From: Synechococcus sp. AG-670-F04
Lineage (GTDB): Bacteria; Cyanobacteriota; Cyanobacteriia; PCC-6307; Cyanobiaceae
Direction: 5' to 3'
Assembly: GCA_003211515.1 (NCBI GenBank)
Contig: QCSN01000001.1
Location: forward strand, 60,082-124,081
Length of the DNA: 64,000 bases
The notes below the pieces were generated by a model that saw only the letters and a list, made by a program, of their open reading frames with translations, was not told the DNA's origin and did not search any database. A program made the position numbers and the translations under genes. Positions 1 to 9,151 of this stretch are shown in pieces. Within the stretch, counting starts at the first letter, position 1; the number at the start of each line of letters is the position of its first letter.

Positions 1-894
1 GTCATCATCTTTTGATACAACAGCCACATACCGCTTCGCACCTAAGATTCCAACAGCAACACCTGAAGTGACTCGACCGGGCCAACATTTTGGGTTTTGT
101 ACTTTTTGAAGTGAATTTTCTGAAGGATTAAATTCAAAGGGCTGATGAAATGTTGAAGTTCCACTGCAAGCACTTTCAGCTTTTTGAGATGAAATAAGAG
201 CATAGGCCTTACCACCCTCAGAAAATGTTTTGATGTCCCAAGCATCGCTCAATCTGTTGGTAGTACTATCAACAATCTCGGAGACCAGTGCAGATGTATC
301 GTTTCCATTGTTGCCATCAATGAGATTGTCGAAGTCATAAACCTGCAGAAATCCTTTGTCGTCAGTATTGCGATTACCAGTTGTAAATAAATACGTTTTT
401 TCACCTAACTGCTGTAAAGCAAGGCCTCTCGCGTTTTTAAATTGTGTTTTGTTAGAACCGTGAAAAGAATCATCTCCATCCTGAATCTGCCGAACGACGC
501 TGGGTGATGTGGCCGTGATATTTCCATCATTGTTTGTAAGCCTGACAATCGTGATCCCGCCCTTGCTGTTGACAGTACCAAGATTCTGAGAAATAACGGC
601 GTAGGGAATAGAATCGACAACTGCCGTTGCGACATCAAAAGAACCGTTTAATAATTCCCAGTTACTGGAAGGATTGTCATTATCACCAGTTTCAAGATCA
701 GTTTTTTCGACAATTTTAGTTGGGCTGCTCGGATTAGAGATGTCAACAACTACAAATCCTCCTGAGGCCTGATCTGTTTGATTTTTTGTAACGACGGCAT
801 AGGTTTTTGATTGATATTCAAAAATCGAAGCTCTATAGGCCTTGGCAATTGAATTTGAAGATGTAGATCCTGCTGCCTGGCGAACAAGGGCCAT
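1..894 (-). CDS. Secreted/surface beta-propeller-like (LVIVD-type) protein, 3' part outside window
   Basis: A minus-strand frame begins at ATG (894) and stays open to the window edge, giving 298 residues with no stop, so the C-terminus is missing. The sequence is rich in Asn, Asp, Ser and Thr and poor in Lys and Arg. It repeats units like YAVVTKNQ, GGFVVVDISNPSSP, YAVISQNLG and GITIVRLTNN. Alternation of 'Y-A-V-V' strands with 'V-D-I/V-S-N-P' loops is typical of LVIVD/YVTN-type propeller blades found in large surface proteins. No signal peptide is seen at the N-terminus, so export would need a C-terminal signal or another route. Marine Synechococcus carry several large Ca-binding surface proteins. 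Membership in that group is inference. Confidence 0.7.
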   Translation of the reverse strand, partial: MALVRQAAGSTSSNSIAKAYRASIFEYQSKTYAVVTKNQTDQASGGFVVVDISNPSSPTKIVEKTDLETGDNDNPSSNWELLNGSFDVATAVVDSIPYAVISQNLGTVNSKGGITIVRLTNNDGNITATSPSVVRQIQDGDDSFHGSNKTQFKNARGLALQQLGEKTYLFTTGNRNTDDKGFLQVYDFDNLIDGNNGNDTSALVSEIVDSTTNRLSDAWDIKTFSEGGKAYALISSQKAESACSGTSTFHQPFEFNPSENSLQKVQNPKCWPGRVTSGVAVGILGAKRYVAVVSKDDD

Positions 895-1509
895 CGACGT
901 TCGTCTAATGTCTTAATAATACTACAAATCAGTTCATTTGAACCTAAAAGCTTGAAATCAAAGCTAAGAGCCAATAGATCATCGGTATCGAATCACGAAT
1001 TGATCAACTGGCAGCCGGCTCAAAAAACAGGTATCTCATAAAACACTAATACTAACAAGCATCCCCTAAAAGTGAATACAAAGTCTTCAAGCAAGCATTC
1101 CTTGAATTGGAACGACGAAAACCCATCCGCCTACCCATCATTTCAATGATCCGGGTGTGACCGGACAAGTCATCAATCACCAAACCATCAACAAACAGGA
1201 TTTTGATATTGATGATGACGAAGTGCTTCCAGATGACAAGAGACTTCCAATTGAAGCTGACATGTCTGATCACTGATGCAAACCCGTCAAGCATCAGCGA
1301 ACAAAGCATTGAACCTGGTCATCGTCAGCACTGATCCTGCTGAACAACGCCTGAAGCACTACTTGAGAACAGCAAAACAAGGCCATTTTTCACTACAGCA
1401 ACAACCAAGCTCGAAACAGTGCAGAGAGCCCTCAGCAAGCTGGGTTCGGCAAGCTGTTATTGGCAAGGTGTGTCCCGCCAGCCAGACCCGTGATGGGGAG
1501 AATGGCGGC
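895..1509. other. Intergenic region upstream of cobN
   Basis: This 615-base gap separates the divergent surface-protein gene and cobN, so it should hold both promoters. A reading frame in phase with cobN is open from ATG 1276 and would add 78 residues, but these are not CobN-like. A short acidic frame (GTG 1157 to TGA 1276, 39 aa, rich in Asp and Glu) overlaps that ATG as TGATG. Neither frame is convincing as a gene. I looked for a cobalamin riboswitch: an AGCCAGACC-like stretch lies near 1479, but the remaining consensus is not clear. Confidence 0.4.
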
Positions 1510-4500
1510 ATGCACCGCCTCGCCAGTTGCCCAGGGCTTGACCCTCCAGAGGATGTGGTGCTCATCGAGCAACCGCCTGCTGACGTGTTGCTGCTCTCTA
1601 GCGCCGGCACCGACCTCAGCACCCTGGAAAGTTGTCTGCAAGAACCGCGGCATCACGCCTGGGTCGATCGCATCCGGGCATTGGAGTTGCCACAGCTCAG
1701 CCACCCCGCCCAGGTGGATCACTATCTGCGCAGCACCGCGCAGCAGTCCCGGCTGATCGTTGTGCGCCTGCTCGGCAGTCGAGGCCACTGGAGTTATGGA
1801 TTCGAACGTCTTCAGGCGTGGCAGAGGGCTCAACCGAAACGCCACCTGCTGGTTCTGGCCGGGACCAGTGATCAGAACGCTGTTCTGCATGGCCTCGGGT
1901 CCATCAGCATTCCCCTGGCGGATCGTCTGGCGACCCTGCTTCGGGAAGGCGGTGAACAAAACATGGGCGAACTGCTGATCGCACTCGAGCAGCTCCTGAG
2001 CGGGGTGGAGCCCCAGCCCGAAGCAGTGGGCCTGCATCGCCTGGCTGACCCCCTTCCCTGGGACTGGCAACGCGATCCGGGCCCTCGGATTGGCGTCGTG
2101 CTCTATCGCGCCCTGCTCCAATCGGGCGATCAACAGCTGGCCCATGCCCTGGTTCAGGCGTTGCGTGCCCACGGCCTCTGTCCGCGCCTGCTCTGGGTCA
2201 GCAGCCTGCGCGACCCTGCCGTGCAGTCAGGTGTTGCGGACCTGCTGCAGGCTGAACAGGTCAGCGTGGTGATCGCGGGGACGTCCTTTGCCTCCGTACG
2301 CCAACAGGAGGCTGGGCTCGGCAGCCCGCTCTGGGAGAAGCTTGATCGGCCCGTGCTGCAAATGCTCACCAGCTCCCAACCGCGCGAGCGTTGGCACGCC
2401 AGCAGCCGCGGACTGGATCCCCTTGATCTCTCGCTTCAGGTGGTGATGCCAGAACTGGATGGACGCATCACCACACGGCCCTGCGGCTTTCGCCAACGGC
2501 GCTCGGACCAGATGCAGCTGTCGACAGCCGTGCCGCAGCTGGAGCCCGACCCCATCGGCATCGAATGGCTGGTGGAGCACTGCGAACGGTGGGTCGATCT
2601 GGAGCAGACGCCAACCGGCCAACGATCCATGGCCCTGGTGCTGGCCAACTATCCCGTCCGTGATGGACGCCTGGCCAACGGCGTGGGGCTCGACACACCT
2701 GCCAGCTGCATCTCGATCCTGCACTGGCTTCAAGCGTCCGGTCACGATCTCGGCGAGGAGCTCTTACCGGCAAACGGAGCTGAGCTGATGCAACAGCTGC
2801 TCAGCGGACGCACCAACGATCCCGAAAGCTTCTATCGCAAACCCCTGGCTCATCTTCCGGTCGACACCTACAACCACTGGTGGACAAGCATTCCGCTGCA
2901 GGCCCGCACGCGGATCGAAGCCCGCTGGGGACCGCCCGATCAGGCCTGTGATCGTGATCCACAGGGCTTTCCGATCCACGGCTTGCGGTTCGGACGCGTG
3001 GTGGTTCTGATTCAGCCCGACCGGGGCTACGACCCCGATCAGATCGCCGACCTACATTCGCCCGATCTGCCACCACCGCATCGCTACCTCGCCCAGTACC
3101 GCTGGCTGCGAGAGATCCATGGCACGCAGCTGCTGGTGCACGTGGGAAAACATGGCAGCGCGGAGTGGTTGCCCGGCAAAGGGGTGGGACTCAGTGCGGG
3201 GTGCGGCCCACAGCTGGCGTTGGGAGCGATCCCTCACCTGTATCCGTTCATCGTTAACGACCCAGGCGAAGGATCCCAGGCGAAACGGCGTGGTCAGGCC
3301 GTGATCCTCGATCACCTCACGCCTCCGCTGGGTCGAGCCGGACTGCACGGCCCGCTGCAACAGCTTGAAGCACTCCTGGATGAACTGGTGGAGGCGCGCG
3401 AGTTGGGTGGCCAGCGATCCGCGTTGTTGGAACGGCAGATCCTCGAAACACTGCAGTCGATGAACTGGCCAGGGCTACCCGCCCTGGAAGGCTTGGATGC
3501 ACGCCCAGACCAGCGTCAGGCCTGCCTTGATGCGGCGGAGACCTACCTCTGTGAACTCAAGGAAGCCCAGATACGAACCGGGCTGCACCGTTTGGGCCAA
3601 CGGCCAGAACCCAAGGCGGAACAAGAATTACTGATCGCTCTGGCCCGGCCACCGGTGGGCGAAACTTCCGGGCTAACCCAGGCGATGGCCGCAGCACTCG
3701 GGCTTGGCTTCGATCCCTGGCAGCAGGAAGACGGCGAACCGCTTGACCAGGCAGATCAGCAACGGCTGCAACAACTGGGCTGCCCAAAGACCCGCCGCAT
3801 CGGCGATGGCACCGCCTGGCTGGAGGAGCAGGCTCTACTTCTGGTTGAAGCCCTGCTGGGCTCAACGTCGGATCCAGCCGAACTACATCAAGAGCTGCAG
3901 GATTGGATCCAGCAAGCACCGCAGGATCCTTCGCTAGAAAAACTCCAGAAGGAGCTTTGGCCAGCACTGAGCCGCTGCGCTGAGGCGGAACGCCAGGGGT
4001 TTCTCAAGGTGGCCGGCGCTGGCCGACTCCCCGCAGGTCCATCCGGAGCACCAAGCCGTGGGCGACCAGATGTGCTGCCCACCGGGCGCAATTTCTATTC
4101 GGTCGACTTAAGGGGCTTGCCCACCGAAGCCGCGTGGGATCTGGGCCGCCGCTCCGCGGAGCAACTGCTAGATCTTCACCTGCTGGAGGAGGGAGAACCG
4201 CTGCGCCACCTTGCTCTTTCGGTTTGGGGGACCGCAACGATGCGCAACGGCGGCGAAGACATTGCCCAGCTGCTTGCCTTGATGGGCGTTCGCCCTGTGT
4301 GGGATGGCCCAACGCGGCGGATGGTGGATCTCGAGGTGATTCCCCTGAGCCTGCTGGGCCGGCCTCGGGTGGATGTGGTGCTGCGCATTTCCGGCTTGTT
4401 TCGCGATGCCTTCCCCCAGTTGGTGGGCTGGGTGGATCAGGCGCAGCAACGGGTGGCGGCACAACCAGAGGACGCTTCGCTCAATCCTCTGGCCGCACTC

Positions 4501-5253
4501 ACCCGTGAGCAGGGCCCTCAGGGAAGGATTTTTGGATCCGCCCCTGGGGCTTATGGCGCCGGCCTACAGGCCCTGATCGACAGTGGTGCCTGGGACAGCC
4601 GGGACGATCTGGGTGAAGCTTTCCTGTGCTGGAGCGCCTGGCGTTATGACAGCGAAGCGGAGCCGAAAGCTGACCGACAGGGGCTTGAAGCAGCGCTCAA
4701 ACCGGTGCAGGTCGTCTTGCACAACCAGGACAACCGCGAACACGATTTGCTCGATTCCGACGACTACTACCAATTCCAGGGTGGCCTTTCTGCAGCCGTT
4801 GAGAAGAGTTCAGGATCGAAACCGGCCCTTTGGTTTGGCGATCATTCCCGGCGCGAGCGGCCGCGTCTGCATCGCCTCGAGAAGGAACTCGACAAGGTGA
4901 TGCGAAGCAGGCTGCTCAACCCGCGCTGGATCGAGGGAATGCAGCAACATGGGTACAAGGGAGCGTTTGAAATGGGCGCCAGCCTCGATTACCTGTTTGC
5001 CTACGACGCTGCAACAGATCGTGTTCCCGACTGGTGTTACGGGGCACTGTGCGAAATCTGGCTCAACAATCCAGTCACCCTGGAGTTTCTGATCAACAAC
5101 AACCCGTGGGTGCTGCGGGATATGGCCGAACGCCTGCTCGAAGCGAGTGGCCGCGGCTTATGGACCGGGGCCAGTAACGAACAATGTCTGCGTCTGCGCG
5201 AACTAGTGCAGGACAGCGAAGCCCGGATTGAGCGGGGCGGCCTCAGCTGTTGA
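1510..5253 (+). CDS. cobN: Cobaltochelatase large subunit CobN
   Basis: CobN is the large subunit of the ATP-dependent chelatase that inserts cobalt into the corrin ring during (pseudo)cobalamin synthesis. It is a paralogue of magnesium chelatase ChlH. The start at ATG 1510 gives 1247 residues, a normal CobN length, and has GGAG nine bases upstream. An in-frame extension to 1276 has no family resemblance. The family core is visible: HVGKHGSAEWLPGKGVGLS at about residue 537, followed by IVNDPGEGSQAKRRGQAVILDH, and near the C-terminus GYKGAFEMGASLDYLFAYDA at about residue 1148. The end overlaps the convergent gene by 11 bases. Partner ATPase subunits are not in this window; in cyanobacteria ChlI/ChlD are presumed to serve. 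Confidence 0.96.
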   Translation: MHRLASCPGLDPPEDVVLIEQPPADVLLLSSAGTDLSTLESCLQEPRHHAWVDRIRALELPQLSHPAQVDHYLRSTAQQSRLIVVRLLGSRGHWSYGFERLQAWQRAQPKRHLLVLAGTSDQNAVLHGLGSISIPLADRLATLLREGGEQNMGELLIALEQLLSGVEPQPEAVGLHRLADPLPWDWQRDPGPRIGVVLYRALLQSGDQQLAHALVQALRAHGLCPRLLWVSSLRDPAVQSGVADLLQAEQVSVVIAGTSFASVRQQEAGLGSPLWEKLDRPVLQMLTSSQPRERWHASSRGLDPLDLSLQVVMPELDGRITTRPCGFRQRRSDQMQLSTAVPQLEPDPIGIEWLVEHCERWVDLEQTPTGQRSMALVLANYPVRDGRLANGVGLDTPASCISILHWLQASGHDLGEELLPANGAELMQQLLSGRTNDPESFYRKPLAHLPVDTYNHWWTSIPLQARTRIEARWGPPDQACDRDPQGFPIHGLRFGRVVVLIQPDRGYDPDQIADLHSPDLPPPHRYLAQYRWLREIHGTQLLVHVGKHGSAEWLPGKGVGLSAGCGPQLALGAIPHLYPFIVNDPGEGSQAKRRGQAVILDHLTPPLGRAGLHGPLQQLEALLDELVEARELGGQRSALLERQILETLQSMNWPGLPALEGLDARPDQRQACLDAAETYLCELKEAQIRTGLHRLGQRPEPKAEQELLIALARPPVGETSGLTQAMAAALGLGFDPWQQEDGEPLDQADQQRLQQLGCPKTRRIGDGTAWLEEQALLLVEALLGSTSDPAELHQELQDWIQQAPQDPSLEKLQKELWPALSRCAEAERQGFLKVAGAGRLPAGPSGAPSRGRPDVLPTGRNFYSVDLRGLPTEAAWDLGRRSAEQLLDLHLLEEGEPLRHLALSVWGTATMRNGGEDIAQLLALMGVRPVWDGPTRRMVDLEVIPLSLLGRPRVDVVLRISGLFRDAFPQLVGWVDQAQQRVAAQPEDASLNPLAALTREQGPQGRIFGSAPGAYGAGLQALIDSGAWDSRDDLGEAFLCWSAWRYDSEAEPKADRQGLEAALKPVQVVLHNQDNREHDLLDSDDYYQFQGGLSAAVEKSSGSKPALWFGDHSRRERPRLHRLEKELDKVMRSRLLNPRWIEGMQQHGYKGAFEMGASLDYLFAYDAATDRVPDWCYGALCEIWLNNPVTLEFLINNNPWVLRDMAERLLEASGRGLWTGASNEQCLRLRELVQDSEARIERGGLSC

Positions 5254-5803
5254 GATCCTTCACCATGTCTCGGAATGGATCAATCGAACCAGGGGCTGAG
5301 GATCTTGCGGTCGTGGATGTATTGGATGTGGGAGCTTGCTTAGGCTTTAGTTCCTCTTTCCGAGCCATTGGTGCTGCATTGGCCTGCATCGGAACGTTCA
5401 CACCGCTGACCGCACCCCCCTTTAAACGCTGTTTCATCTCGGCGGTGCTGACCTGCTCCGCGAAGGTCTTCTTCACGGGCTTGGGAACGCCACCCGTGAC
5501 GGATGTCGTCACATCCTTCTGAACCGCACCTCCGAGGCCATCAGTGCGGCGAGTGAGCTGTTGGGTTTCAGCATCAACCTCAATTACCCGTTCCTTCGTG
5601 CCTGGGGAATCAGCTGTACCAGGGAAAGTGCGGCGGATCGTCTTTGATTCCCGCATGTAATCGACATTCCCCATGCTGGAGGAGGAATCAGCGTCAAGGA
5701 AGAACGCTTCGGGCTTCTCCTCCTTCGAACTCCGTGGCTGGATCGGCGAAGACTTCTCAGAACCCTTCATCAATTTGTTGAGGAGTCGATCAAAGAGGGC
5801 CAT
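5243..5803 (-). CDS. Conserved cyanobacterial hypothetical protein (186 aa)
   Basis: The ATG at 5803 opens a 186-residue, highly polar and probably disordered protein. It starts MALFDRLLNKLMKG, an amphipathic helix, followed by Ser/Pro/Thr-rich sequence and a segment around residues 45-85 (VDYMRESKTIRRTFPGT, GTKERVIEVDAETQQLTRR) that looks like the conserved core. The C-terminus reads IDPFRDMVKDLNS. There are no membrane segments or signal peptide. Its 3' end overlaps the 3' end of cobN by 11 bases. I do not recognise a function. Similar low-complexity soluble proteins occur in picocyanobacterial genomes, but a homology search would be needed to place it. Confidence 0.75.
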   Translation of the reverse strand: MALFDRLLNKLMKGSEKSSPIQPRSSKEEKPEAFFLDADSSSSMGNVDYMRESKTIRRTFPGTADSPGTKERVIEVDAETQQLTRRTDGLGGAVQKDVTTSVTGGVPKPVKKTFAEQVSTAEMKQRLKGGAVSGVNVPMQANAAPMARKEELKPKQAPTSNTSTTARSSAPGSIDPFRDMVKDLNS

Positions 5804-5830
5804 GCCGATCGGTTACATCGTGGGTTGAAT

Positions 5831-6487
5831 TTAGCGGCCACCCAGATCCATTCCGTGGCTGTCCGTGCCACAAGTACGTAAAAGGCCAAGATCGGCAAGT
5901 TGTGCATCGATCGCTTCGCAGATCAACGGACTCGGTCGCCAGCTGGGATGCATGTCGTAGTCGTACCAGGCTTCACCACCGTCGATACCAAGTTCGGCAG
6001 CAGCAGCGATCAGTTCTGCATGGCCGAGTCTGTAGCGGGCGGGATGGGCCAACACCGCCAGACCGCCAGCGCGATGAATTGCGCAGACCACCGCCTCAAT
6101 CCGCAAGGCCTCTCCAACCGGCGCATCACCTCGGCCATAGGACTGGAGCGCTGGGTGGTTGAGCTCAAAGCCAAGGGCCAGAACATGAACCAGACATCCT
6201 GAAAGGAGACAACTGATCTCCATCCCACTCCAAAGGGTGGGCACCTTGTCACCGTTATCCCTGCGCTGCTTCAACCAGGCATGCATCGGAGCATGGGCCA
6301 GCACACTGTGATGGTCCGTGACGGCGAGATGACTCAGGCCACGGTCTGAGGCCTGTTCAATGAGTTCGAGGGGCTCAAGGCTGCCGTCGCTGCAGACGGT
6401 GTGGCAGTGAAAGTTGAAGTCGGCAGGACAGCTAAGGGGTCCGACCTGTTCCAACACTGCAGCAAGGGGGTGTTTGGAGGATCCCAT
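5831..6487 (-). CDS. PHP-domain metal-dependent phosphoesterase
   Basis: This is a 218-residue PHP-domain protein of the TrpH/YciV type, predicted to hydrolyse phosphoester bonds with a bound metal cluster. The metal-ligand motifs occur in order: FHCHTVCSDG near residue 25, VTDHHSV near 55, SGMEIS near 85, LAHPARYRLG near 145 and GTDSHGMDLG at the C-terminus. A GTG at 6511 would lengthen it by eight residues and overlap the upstream gene. I chose ATG 6487, which begins just after the hemJ stop. The tight spacing suggests co-transcription with hemJ. The substrate is unknown; family members act on nucleotides, oligonucleotides or AMP derivatives. Confidence 0.88.
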   Translation of the reverse strand: MGSSKHPLAAVLEQVGPLSCPADFNFHCHTVCSDGSLEPLELIEQASDRGLSHLAVTDHHSVLAHAPMHAWLKQRRDNGDKVPTLWSGMEISCLLSGCLVHVLALGFELNHPALQSYGRGDAPVGEALRIEAVVCAIHRAGGLAVLAHPARYRLGHAELIAAAAELGIDGGEAWYDYDMHPSWRPSPLICEAIDAQLADLGLLRTCGTDSHGMDLGGR

Positions 6488-6488
6488 T

Positions 6489-7061
6489 TCAAGTTCCTGC
6501 AGCGGCTTCACGCCTCAGGCGTCGCCAACGGGCATAGAACTGAATCGAACCCGCCATGAACACCACCAGAGCCACCATGAACCAGGTCGCTGCTCCAGTG
6601 GGGAACTGATTTTTGAACACCACCAGCATCACCACAAGCACGAGCATCAACGTCGGCAGTTCATTCAACGCACGCAATTGGCGCCCCGACCATTGACATT
6701 CGCCACGCTGCAGCTGCCCCATCAGGCGATAACAAAGCCAGTGATAAGCCAACAATCCCGCCACCAGTGCGAGCTTCACATGCATCCAACCCTGTTGAAG
6801 CCAGCCTGGCTGGCAGACCAACAATCCGACGGCCATGCTCACAGCAACCGCCATGCCGGGGGTGGTGATGATGTTCGCCAAACGGCGCTCCATCAAGGCG
6901 TATTGGTCTCGAAAGGGTCCCTGAACAGCGGCATCAAGCTCCTCCACTTCCACGTGGTAGATGAACAGGCGAACGAGATAGAACAAGCCGGCGAACCAGA
7001 CCACCACACCAACGATGTGCAGCGTCTTGAACCAGAGATAGGCCTCAGCAGGTAGCGCCAT
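6489..7061 (-). CDS. hemJ: Protoporphyrinogen IX oxidase HemJ
   Basis: HemJ oxidises protoporphyrinogen IX to protoporphyrin IX, the last common step before haem and chlorophyll branches, and is the main form in cyanobacteria that lack HemG/HemY. The 190-residue protein has four to five membrane helices. It carries the family N-terminus, LWFKTLHIVGVVVWFAGLFY, with the conserved His in helix 1. It also has RLFIYHVEVEE, ERRLANIITTPGM and HVKLALV. A start at ATG 7061 fits the family length. The PHP phosphoesterase follows after a one-base gap, so the two are probably one transcript. Confidence 0.93.
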   Translation of the reverse strand: MALPAEAYLWFKTLHIVGVVVWFAGLFYLVRLFIYHVEVEELDAAVQGPFRDQYALMERRLANIITTPGMAVAVSMAVGLLVCQPGWLQQGWMHVKLALVAGLLAYHWLCYRLMGQLQRGECQWSGRQLRALNELPTLMLVLVVMLVVFKNQFPTGAATWFMVALVVFMAGSIQFYARWRRLRREAAAGT

Positions 7062-7096
7062 GACGAATGTCGATCCCTCTCGACCCTACGAAGCGC

Positions 7097-8584
7097 TCAT
7101 CCCAGGCCGTCAAGAAACTCTCGACTGCGCTTCAGGTGGGCATCAAGCGTTTCCGGTGCCATCCGATCCAGATTGCGCGCCATCATCGCCATTCGATACT
7201 GACCCCGGAAAAATGTTTCGTGGCGTTTGATAAACGACCAGAAAAGGGCATCCCAGGTGCTGCACCAATCACCCATCCGATAATCAGACATTTTTCGCAC
7301 ATAATTCGAGCCGGATAGATAGGGCTTGGTTGTGAAAATGCCGCCATCAGCAAACTGACTCATTCCATAAACATTTGGCACCATCACCCAGTCGTAGGCG
7401 TCCACAAACAGTTCCATAAACCAGAGATAGACTCGGTTGGGGTGGAAACCACAGAGCAACATCAGATTGCCGAGCAACATCAGCCGTTCGATGTGATGGC
7501 AGTAACCGGTTTGCAACGCATGGGCGATCGCATCGTCAATCGGTGCCAGACCTGTTGTGGCTGTGTAGAAAGCGTTTGGAATCGGTTGATCATCAAAATT
7601 CCAGAAATTACTGGTGCGCATGCGGCCGCCAAAACGGCGATAAATGACGGCCATGAATTCACGCCATCCCACGATCTGCCGTACAAATCCTTCGAGCGAA
7701 TTCAGAGGAACATCACCGGCATCGGCACGCTGAAGGGTTCGATCAAGAACCTGCTGGGGCGTGAGCAGGCCAATATTCAGCATCGGTGTGAGCACGCCAT
7801 GCCACATCACACGATGGGTTTGGCTGATCGCATCTTCGTAGGCACCAAAATCAACGAGTCGCTTTTCGAGGAAATCATCCAGCCAGCTCTCCGCCTGCTC
7901 ATGGGTGACGGGATAGGCAAAAACGTCCGTTGACCCGATTCCTGGCAGGCCCTCGCCAAGCAGGTCTTGCTGATGGGATTGGTGGTCATCCGTCAGTGGG
8001 AGCCCAGGTACTGCCGGCACTGCAATGCCCTTTGGCAGTTTCTTGCGATTGTCTGCATCAAAACTCCAGCGGCCTCCGAGCGGCCCGCCGTCCGGATCGA
8101 GAAGCAACCCGAGACGACGGCGCTGCATTTCATAAAAACGCGCCATGGACGGTTTTTTGCCGGTCGCGACCTGCTCGTCGATAACGTCGAGGGGCGTCAG
8201 GAGCATCGGGGTCGGCACCACTTGGAGCACGGCCTGATGGGATGTGATCGCAGCACGAAGCCTCCGTTCGAGGACGTCATCCACGGGATCGGAGAGATGA
8301 AAGCTTCGATACCCGGCTCTCAAAAGCAATTCCAGATGGCCGGTCGTATCCGCCGCTTCGTGATGACGTTGCACCAGAACCGTGCAACCCGCCGACCGCA
8401 ACCGATCGGCATAGGCCTGCATCGAAGCGCGATGCAGCAAAAGCTTTCGCCAGTGCACGCGTTGCGGCCACTGCGGGTCCGTTCCAAAGAACAGAGGGTC
8501 TTCGATCAGTGCAACATCACGTCCCGGTTGAACAGCCGGATGGCTGGCGAACAGCTGATGCGGATAGACAAGCGTGATCTGCAT
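7097..8584 (-). CDS. Cryptochrome/(6-4)-photolyase-related protein (COG3046), iron-sulfur motif degenerate
   Basis: This 495-residue flavoprotein belongs to the prokaryotic (6-4) photolyase/CryPro group (COG3046) that repairs UV lesions or senses light. Recognisable parts are the N-terminal Rossmann domain (MQITLVYPHQLF, IEDPLFFG) and the FAD-binding helical domain (EGFVRQIVGWREFMAVIY, HHIERLMLLGN, VPNVYGMSQFADGG, KPYLSGSNYVRKMSDY). In classical members MSDY is followed by CxxC and a further Cys that bind a 4Fe-4S cluster. Here it is followed by RMGDWCSTWDALFWSFI, so at least two ligands are missing. ATG 8584 is preferred over TTG 8593, which would overlap the upstream gene by four bases. Light-driven DNA repair is likely but unproven. 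Confidence 0.9.
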   Translation of the reverse strand: MQITLVYPHQLFASHPAVQPGRDVALIEDPLFFGTDPQWPQRVHWRKLLLHRASMQAYADRLRSAGCTVLVQRHHEAADTTGHLELLLRAGYRSFHLSDPVDDVLERRLRAAITSHQAVLQVVPTPMLLTPLDVIDEQVATGKKPSMARFYEMQRRRLGLLLDPDGGPLGGRWSFDADNRKKLPKGIAVPAVPGLPLTDDHQSHQQDLLGEGLPGIGSTDVFAYPVTHEQAESWLDDFLEKRLVDFGAYEDAISQTHRVMWHGVLTPMLNIGLLTPQQVLDRTLQRADAGDVPLNSLEGFVRQIVGWREFMAVIYRRFGGRMRTSNFWNFDDQPIPNAFYTATTGLAPIDDAIAHALQTGYCHHIERLMLLGNLMLLCGFHPNRVYLWFMELFVDAYDWVMVPNVYGMSQFADGGIFTTKPYLSGSNYVRKMSDYRMGDWCSTWDALFWSFIKRHETFFRGQYRMAMMARNLDRMAPETLDAHLKRSREFLDGLG

Positions 8585-8589
8585 GGCGA

Positions 8590-8880
8590 TCAACCGGTTT
8601 CACCGGCAAGTCGACAAGCCCGCTGGCCAAGCGCCGTGGCATAGCCGCGATCCACTAGTCCCGCACGAGGGCTGAGCACACCCGCTCGACAGTCCATCAC
8701 CACCTTTTCCCGATGCCCCTGTTGGTCATCGAGACGCAGCACAAGCTGCCAGTGGTTCTTGGCGCTTCGGGTGATCCCGTCAGCACAGACAGGCCCCGTG
8801 CAAAGCCCCGGCGCAGCAACTGCAGAGGGGATGAAGATAATCGAGATCAGGACGACCGTGCTGATCAGAAACCGAGCCAT
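8590..8880 (-). CDS. Small secreted hypothetical protein (96 aa)
   Basis: The ATG at 8880 opens 96 residues. The first 22 (MARFLISTVVLISIIFIPSAVA) form a clear signal peptide with cleavage after AVA. The mature part contains four Cys (GLCTGPVCADG, MDCRAG, GQRACRL), suggesting two disulfides in the periplasm or cell surface, plus a beta-rich segment WQLVLRLDDQQGHREKVV. It lies directly upstream of the photolyase gene (5-base gap) and is likely co-transcribed. I do not recognise the family or function. Confidence 0.7.
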   Translation of the reverse strand: MARFLISTVVLISIIFIPSAVAAPGLCTGPVCADGITRSAKNHWQLVLRLDDQQGHREKVVMDCRAGVLSPRAGLVDRGYATALGQRACRLAGETG

Positions 8881-9151
8881 GTCTTCCGCGTGTCAAGCTC
8901 CGCACTCTGGCTGGAACATCGCCAATTTGTGAAAGCAGTGCATGCTGAACTGCGTCGCCAGAAATGGAATGCACGAATTGCACGACGCCTTGTCTTCTCA
9001 ACCTGAGAACGAATGGCGGCTTATGAAATCCACTTAATGAGATCTTCCGGAAGAAGGATCCAAGAAAATACGGCCTGCAATAGTTTGCAAGCCGATGAAA
9101 TAGACTAATTATTTGACAACGTGTGTACAACTGCGATTGGCCAGGAAGAAA

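Noticed and set aside
1276..1509. Upstream extension of CobN by 78 residues
   Set aside because: The residues do not resemble CobN N-termini, while ATG 1510 has a good GGAG and gives the expected length.
1440..1509. Cobalamin riboswitch upstream of cobN
   Set aside because: Only a partial AGCCAGACC-like match; the GCCACTG/GGGAA core and the paired B12 box could not be found. A covariance-model scan would decide.
1432..2172. 246-codon minus-strand frame
   Set aside because: Shadow of cobN; no features of its own.
6414..7055. 213-codon plus-strand frame
   Set aside because: It is antisense to hemJ, whose motifs are clear; its His-rich sequence is the complement of hydrophobic codons.
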